This document shows positions 59,101 to 64,000 of a stretch of DNA of 64,000 bases, one piece after another. Made by a program: the position numbers and the translations under genes. The notes under the pieces are model-generated. The model was not told where the DNA came from and did no database searches. It worked only from the letters and a program-made list of their open reading frames with translations. Numbering within the stretch: position 1 is the stretch's first letter; each line of letters starts with the position of its first letter. The stretch comes from Hyaloperonospora brassicae (taxonomy: Eukaryota > Oomycota > Peronosporomycetes > Peronosporales > Peronosporaceae), in the NCBI GenBank assembly GCA_947650285.1, contig CANTFL010000375.1, positions 124,001-188,000 on the forward strand, given 5' to 3'.

Positions 59101-61139
59101 TTAGAATTATCAATTAAGCTAACTAGTAGTCGCACACTTCCTCGAAAAAAATGCATAATGTAACATAACCTTAGATGGTTTCGAGGACATCGTTTGTTCC
59201 TTCGAGATGCGGTATCATTTATCTGACAAAACCAGGCGGAAGGAAATAAAGATCATTGTGATAGTTGAGATTTGCTGGTGGGAAATGATGTTACAATAAA
59301 GGACTTCACATTGCATACATATAAGCAGCAAGGAGACGTGCTGGTCACAAAAAAGCAAATCCACAGTTTTTGGTACGCTCATCAGCGCTGAAATCGAAGG
59401 ATATTTGTCGCCAATAAAAAATAGATGAAGTTAGTCGATGCCAACTCCAAGCAACACGACAGGTACCACTCTACCATCGGTGAGTCATAATCTCTTGAAT
59501 CCGAACATTTATAATAATACTCTACGCCGTCCAAATCTCTTGAATCTCTATTTACTCAATCAAATTCTCATCGACTTACATTGCCCCGCTATCGATATAT
59601 ATATTATCTTTTCTTCGATAAATTAAGGCGTGAGATGGGTTTGTGGTGCTAACAGGAAGGCTAGCAAACTCGTAAAAACAATCTCCACCACATAAAAATT
59701 ACAAGATCCCCTTTTAATTGCTCTGAATTAACTTTCAATGCAAATGTCGATCACATTGTCGTCTGTACATGCTGTGCTTATCACGTATTTATCATGTATT
59801 TTTGTGTCTATCTAATTCGGCCTATTCGTGGAAACAAAAAGCAAAACACAGATACTTCTACAGTATACCTTAAGTCACCATTCCTATTAAGACACTGTGT
59901 AAGCGTAAATGTGCGTGTCTACAGATCGAAAGGTTAATACGCTTCATATTAACTAATGGATTTTAGCATTATATACTTTTTTCACAGACAACAAATTCAG
60001 CCTACTTCAGCATTTTCCAATCTTCAACAGATCATCTCTTTTTCCCGTGTGTTCAGTTGCAAAAATTTTGGGCTATATTGCACAATGTGGATACATTTTA
60101 GCTTCACATTTTACAATACTACTGTTTATTCAGCGAAAGAAGATAGTATAAGCTTCATTTTATTTTGGTAAGATATCATACGGCTTGAAGCAGTTAAAGG
60201 ATGTGTGGCATAGCCAAAGCTAAAAGTACTGGATGATCGAGGTCACAATCAACTATTTACTCAGTCGTCGATCAATGTATCTTCGTCGCGCTTGTTAAAA
60301 ACCCTATCATATGCACCTTTCACAAAATACGCTTTTATATAATTATTAAGTCTTGATAAAGGTCTTAAACAAAAACAATTGGTATCAATACGATGCGTTG
60401 TAAAGAAATAGCGCTCTTGCTTGAGTTAATTATTTAATTTCGAAGCAGATCTTCATGAAGCCGTCAGTAAAGCTTTGGTCAAAATTACTAGCAAGTTTCT
60501 ATTAGCATGTGCAATACATGGATCTAACCTCGGCAAAGTAAATCTGATGATCCTAAAACCCTACGTTATGGTCTATTGATCTTCTACTATATCAGTTTGT
60601 AAACATTTATTTTCGAATATACACGTTCTGTGCTGAACGTCTTTTTTTCTGTCAAAACATGTGTGAGCGGCATGTCATACTGTACTTAAGGTTCTGGATA
60701 TAATGTGGTTGTTAGCTCAACTTTACTTAATTGTCTTCATATTTTCTTGGATGGATCAAAAACGCACTATTTCTTTATACTTAGATATCGGTCCAAATTC
60801 CGCTATTGGTAGTACAAAGTAAAAGAGCCGATAAGAGTTGTGCCAACTACCGGGGAAGCATATATTGTCGTCTACTGAACTCCACGAACTACTTAAATTA
60901 AATGCGTAGACTGAAGAGGAACTTGGCGCTGATCACCAATCCAAACTGATACAATCTATCGATGATATAGCTTGGACTGCAAAACTCCAACATAGGGCTA
61001 TAATCAGACATTCTATCTACGAATCACGGTTTCATGAAATGATCAAAGTTCGCCATTTTTTGACCAAGTGATAACGATCGGTTACAACCCCTTGTATTGA
61101 TGTTAACAAAGAGGCAATTTTCATACTGATATGATCAGC
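56176..61139. other. Long unassigned AT-rich stretch
   Basis: Open frames of 60-75 codons only, without motifs. No tRNA-like cloverleaf, repeat pair or tandem array seen. Confidence 0.5.
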
Positions 61140-61190
61140 CTGGGAGAGATCGAGGTTCACAGAAATGCTGATGTGATCTAGAACCTCTAT

Positions 61191-61202
61191 TGGCGCCCAG
61201 AC
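61191..61202 (+). promoter_or_regulatory. Primer-binding-site-like motif, leader copy 2
   Basis: TGGCGCCCAGAC, 11 of 12 identical to the minus-strand motif at 17495-17506; the difference is a transition. Confidence 0.5.
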
Positions 61203-61340
61203 GATCGACTATCGGATAGGGAACACGTCTTTTTCTTGATCGATATCCAACTCACTTTTTGTACCCTTCGATAAGGCGGGGTGCAATTTTCTCGGTGGAC
61301 TCTTGTCGATGCAAAACGTGACCGTGTTTGGGACTAAGTT

Positions 61341-61366
61341 GATCGCGTGAAAATCTTCACGCGATC
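61341..61366 (+). other. Perfect leader hairpin
   Basis: 11-bp stem GATCGCGTGAA / TTCACGCGATC with a 4-base AATC loop. The aligned position in the other leader copy (17329-17355) also folds, imperfectly. In retroelement leaders such stems can take part in dimerisation, packaging or translation control; that role here is inference only. Confidence 0.6.
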
Positions 61367-61960
61367 ACAGGTTGCTTGTAGGAACTCTAAATGAGCTACC
61401 TAGATCACAACGAGATCGTCTTGTCTAATATATAGATTTTGGACAGCTTGACCTTCTGACTAATCGAGCCGTCTCGCGAACTTTATCACCAATTCCTTCA
61501 TGCTGCGTCTTATCGCAGTTGTCTTGATATTGTGAAAGTCTTGTACGCACCTATCCAAACAATCTAGGTGCGACGCTTCTAAAGACGGGAGGCGCGACTA
61601 TTGAAGTCGTCTGGAGGCCAAAGATTTATCCCGAAATGGATGAAGCGTGTTTTTTAAAGTACTTCAAACTCTATTTAATGTTAACCAAGCAAACAATTGG
61701 CCTACGATATAGCCTATCAATACAAAGTGCACTTGCCGCGCGTCGTCCATCGATTCACCTTGTCAACTTTACATCGGATACCCCTTGTTTCATCCTCTGT
61801 ACCTGACTCAGTTCAGGATCTGGTTACGGATCGGATCCCCTTTTAATCGGTATCATCTTAAACAGAATCGTTTCTTGAATAGGATTCCGGCTTCATTATG
61901 GCATCTCTTGAATCGGATCCATTCGCTCGGATTGGATTTGCTCCCAGATCTGATCCAATA

Positions 61961-62785
61961 GTCGTGATCAAACCAACCCAATCTCATACCTATTTTATGT
62001 ACCACAATAGCCTTTCTTTAGTCTATTTCTTACACCATTGTTCGATCCATTTCTTTATTCAAACACATCATACTGAATATGAGAACAAAATGTGGTTATT
62101 AATAAACACTTCAACTTTAACATACAGACTAATCGATATCAGATATTGTTAACTGACGAAAACAACTAAAAGTGTTTCTGTCTGGGTTCATTATCATATA
62201 TTTAAGAATCTCATCCGGTGTTCGTTAAACGAGCATCTTCTACATGCAGTCGAAATATTTTCCATATGGCCGAAATGTGGAGACGTCTTTACGTGTACAA
62301 AGGAGCAGCAATAAATTAATTTTACTTTTCTAACAATGTATCAAAATGAAGTAAATTGGATATAGCATATCAATATTTACGCTTATCTCATTGATTTAGC
62401 AGGCTGCTTCGCCGAGGTAGGTAGAGGTTTCCCGCTTGGTTCATTTGTATAACTTTGCGACCTACATCATAACCGAATGCAGGCATAATTTAGCATTTTC
62501 CAAGTCACATCGATGCAAATATAATGCTTTGGACCCTGCCTCGAAACAAGTATATAATTTGAATTATTCACTTAATACAATTCAATCGGTCCAATACAAG
62601 ACATTTCTTTACCGTTGCTTTTTTTGCGCGAAGGCTTGATGATAATAAAACCTAACTGTGCAATTGACAGCTTTTAAAACTATTGCCAAAACAATTGCGG
62701 CACAAAATGGTAAAATACATAATACGCAGTTTATCTAAGAAAGTAGCAATTTCATAATCAAATTATGCTACACGGCTAATAATTG
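61961..62785. other. Unassigned stretch
   Basis: Small open frames (67-84 codons) with no recognised features. Confidence 0.5.
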
Positions 62786-62955
62786 TGCATACACGCAAAC
62801 ATATCTTTGGGAATTTGTTAAATACACGCCCACAAAATAACGAAATGAACGTTTTTTAGAAACCGTTCATAATTCATGTTAAGTGCACGCCCTCAAAAAT
62901 AATTAAAGGCACGCCATTTTCACAACAATTAATATATGTTTTTAAATACACCCTC
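62786..62955. repeat. Degenerate interspersed CACGCCC units
   Basis: AT-rich DNA with a recurring motif near AAATACACGCCCACAAAAT: at about 62786 (ATACACGCAAAC), 62819, 62879 (AAGTGCACGCCCTCAAAAAT), 62905 (AAAGGCACGCC) and 62943 (AAATACACCCTC). Spacing is irregular. A stem ATGAACG/CGTTCAT lies between the second and third units (62846-62871). The layout recalls the subterminal arrays of the TGCCCC-array elements, and it may be the left end of an element that continues past the window. Confidence 0.4.
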
Positions 62956-64000
62956 TTGTACAGGAAAAGCATTCACAAGGTTGCTCATCAGGCGACAGTC
63001 GTGTCGTCAAAAACACAGGACGATGTGCCTATCGGGAACGTGTGAGATGACTGTGGTGATGCTGAAAACTCGCTGGTGGGGTCTTTTGCTTCATGTGTTG
63101 AAAATGCCAGCTTGAATATATTGTATCAGGTTTGACAGCAGGATTATGGCTACCAAAGCCAACGCTTAAGTACACTGGTCTCCGTGCAGCGTGCAAAGTG
63201 CAACAAAACAATTTTACAAGATGTCGCGAAAGATGGCGCTCTGGGCCTTAACAACTGTACATACAGCCCGTAATCGGGGGTTAACGAAGTGCTGCTTGTG
63301 ATCGGTGAGAAATAGTCTCACAACTGGTGCTTGCAAGAAAACGAGCTCTTGCGGCGTGTCAGTATAATTTGAAAGTGTCGAGCAAAATTATTATGCGAAC
63401 GATGGCAATCAAAAATGACTATACTTACTGTTTACTCTCCTGTATTTTTCGCTTATCGACAGATGGTAGCAATGATAGAAGTTTAAGCAAAAGGCTTTCC
63501 GATAGATCACATACTTGTACGTCATGCATACAATCAGTATTGTATTGGCGTCAGATAACTTCTAGCTTTTTTTCATGTTACCAGAAAGTATGAAATTGTA
63601 TGGTTGGGCATGTTAGCATTTCGAATGCTAACAATTTCACGTAGGCTAGATAAATTCTTAACCTATGTATCTGCCACCAGTACCGGTGTAGAATTTCTAA
63701 TACGATAATAAATATTGCAAGTAAATGAGACAGTAGCAATAGACTCTTTTATTACCCTCACTGTTGTTATATCCATAGCTGTGACTTGAGTGTTTTCCAT
63801 TCTAATTTCACAGGAGCTGAAAAGAGTAACGTTGCTGCTAAGGTATTGCTGTCGGTATCATTGTTTTTGCTCCCAGATGCCTGCCCGTACATTTGTTAGA
63901 AAGTTCTTGCATTATGCCTAGTACCCCTTTGACCACATACACCGCACTTTCTGCCAACTGCTGCTTCCACCAATTCGAATTGTGACGCGTCTCTCTAATT
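62956..64000. other. Unassigned window end, possibly element interior
   Basis: 63000-63350 has higher GC and short readable stretches on the plus strand, but no frame longer than about 90 codons and no domain I can name. A perfect hairpin is at 63611-63633: TGTTAGCATT, TCG loop, AATGCTAACA. Confidence 0.4.

Larger units (their letters stand above)
61140..61960 (+). mobile_element. LTR-retrotransposon 5' leader relic, copy 2
   Basis: Plus-strand homologue of minus-strand 16560-17570, with the same order: PBS-like TGGCGCCCAGAC (61191), CGATCGACTATCGGA, CTCACTTTTTGTACCC, GGTGGACTC, CGTGACCGTGTTTGGGACTA, perfect hairpin, GGAGGCCAAAGATTTATCCC, TATTTAATGTTAACCAAG, and a tract rich in GGATC/GATCC (61820-61960). 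No gag or pol follows. 5' LTR should precede 61190 but no partner LTR is present to define it. Confidence 0.65.

Overview
The window reads as a gene-poor, transposon-dense stretch of a eukaryotic genome of roughly 40% GC. I see no intact host protein gene, rRNA, tRNA or CRISPR array. Almost everything recognisable is the relic of a mobile element, broken by stops, frameshifts and nested insertions. The best guess at the source is a plant-associated oomycete, possibly downy-mildew-like. This rests on a broken secreted-protein gene at 31.96-32.45 kb (signal peptide, DVEER acidic-arginine motif, C-terminal membrane anchor) sitting among Copia, Gypsy, Tigger, Mutator-like and Helitron-like sequences. 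That assignment is moderate at best.

Layout: 0.88-2.71 kb, a pogo/Tigger (CENP-B/DDE) transposase pseudogene with one recognisable GT-AG intron. 3.74-3.85 and 16.02-16.12 kb, two copies of a short dispersed repeat. 5.47-12.12 kb, a minus-strand Ty1/Copia element with both LTRs, split by a plus-strand Ty3/Gypsy protease-RT-RNase H fragment at about 9.26-11.35 kb. 13.17-13.22 kb (+) and 22.05-22.10 kb (-), a hairpin-plus-CTAG terminus resembling a Helitron 3' end. 16.56-17.57 kb (-) and 61.14-61.96 kb (+), two copies of the 5' leader of one LTR-retrotransposon family, with a shared primer-binding-site-like motif, a shared hairpin and a GATC-rich tract. 29.76-30.89 and 45.18-46.17 kb, two non-autonomous Mutator-like elements built from inverted arrays of a TGCCCC unit, a CAG/CAA microsatellite and a GC-rich module. 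32.97-33.17 and 44.87-45.08 kb, two copies of a 0.2-kb MITE whose terminal motif recurs at the 5' side of the Tigger relic. 33.32-38.27 kb, a second minus-strand Copia relic with all domains recognisable. 53.04-54.74 kb, a 1.7-kb element with terminal inverted repeats of about 220 bp. 55.75-56.18 kb, a 0.42-kb MITE with inverted repeats of about 85 bp. The intervening AT-rich stretches (notably 17.6-22, 38.6-44.8, 46.2-53.0 and 56.2-61.1 kb) hold nothing I can assign.

How the parts relate: autonomous relics sit beside likely non-autonomous partners (Tigger and its MITE; Mutator-like elements with no transposase in view). Differences between paired copies (LTRs, target-site duplications, Helitron-like tails) are mostly transitions, often CG to TG/CA. 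That looks like deamination-type decay. All alignments were done by eye.
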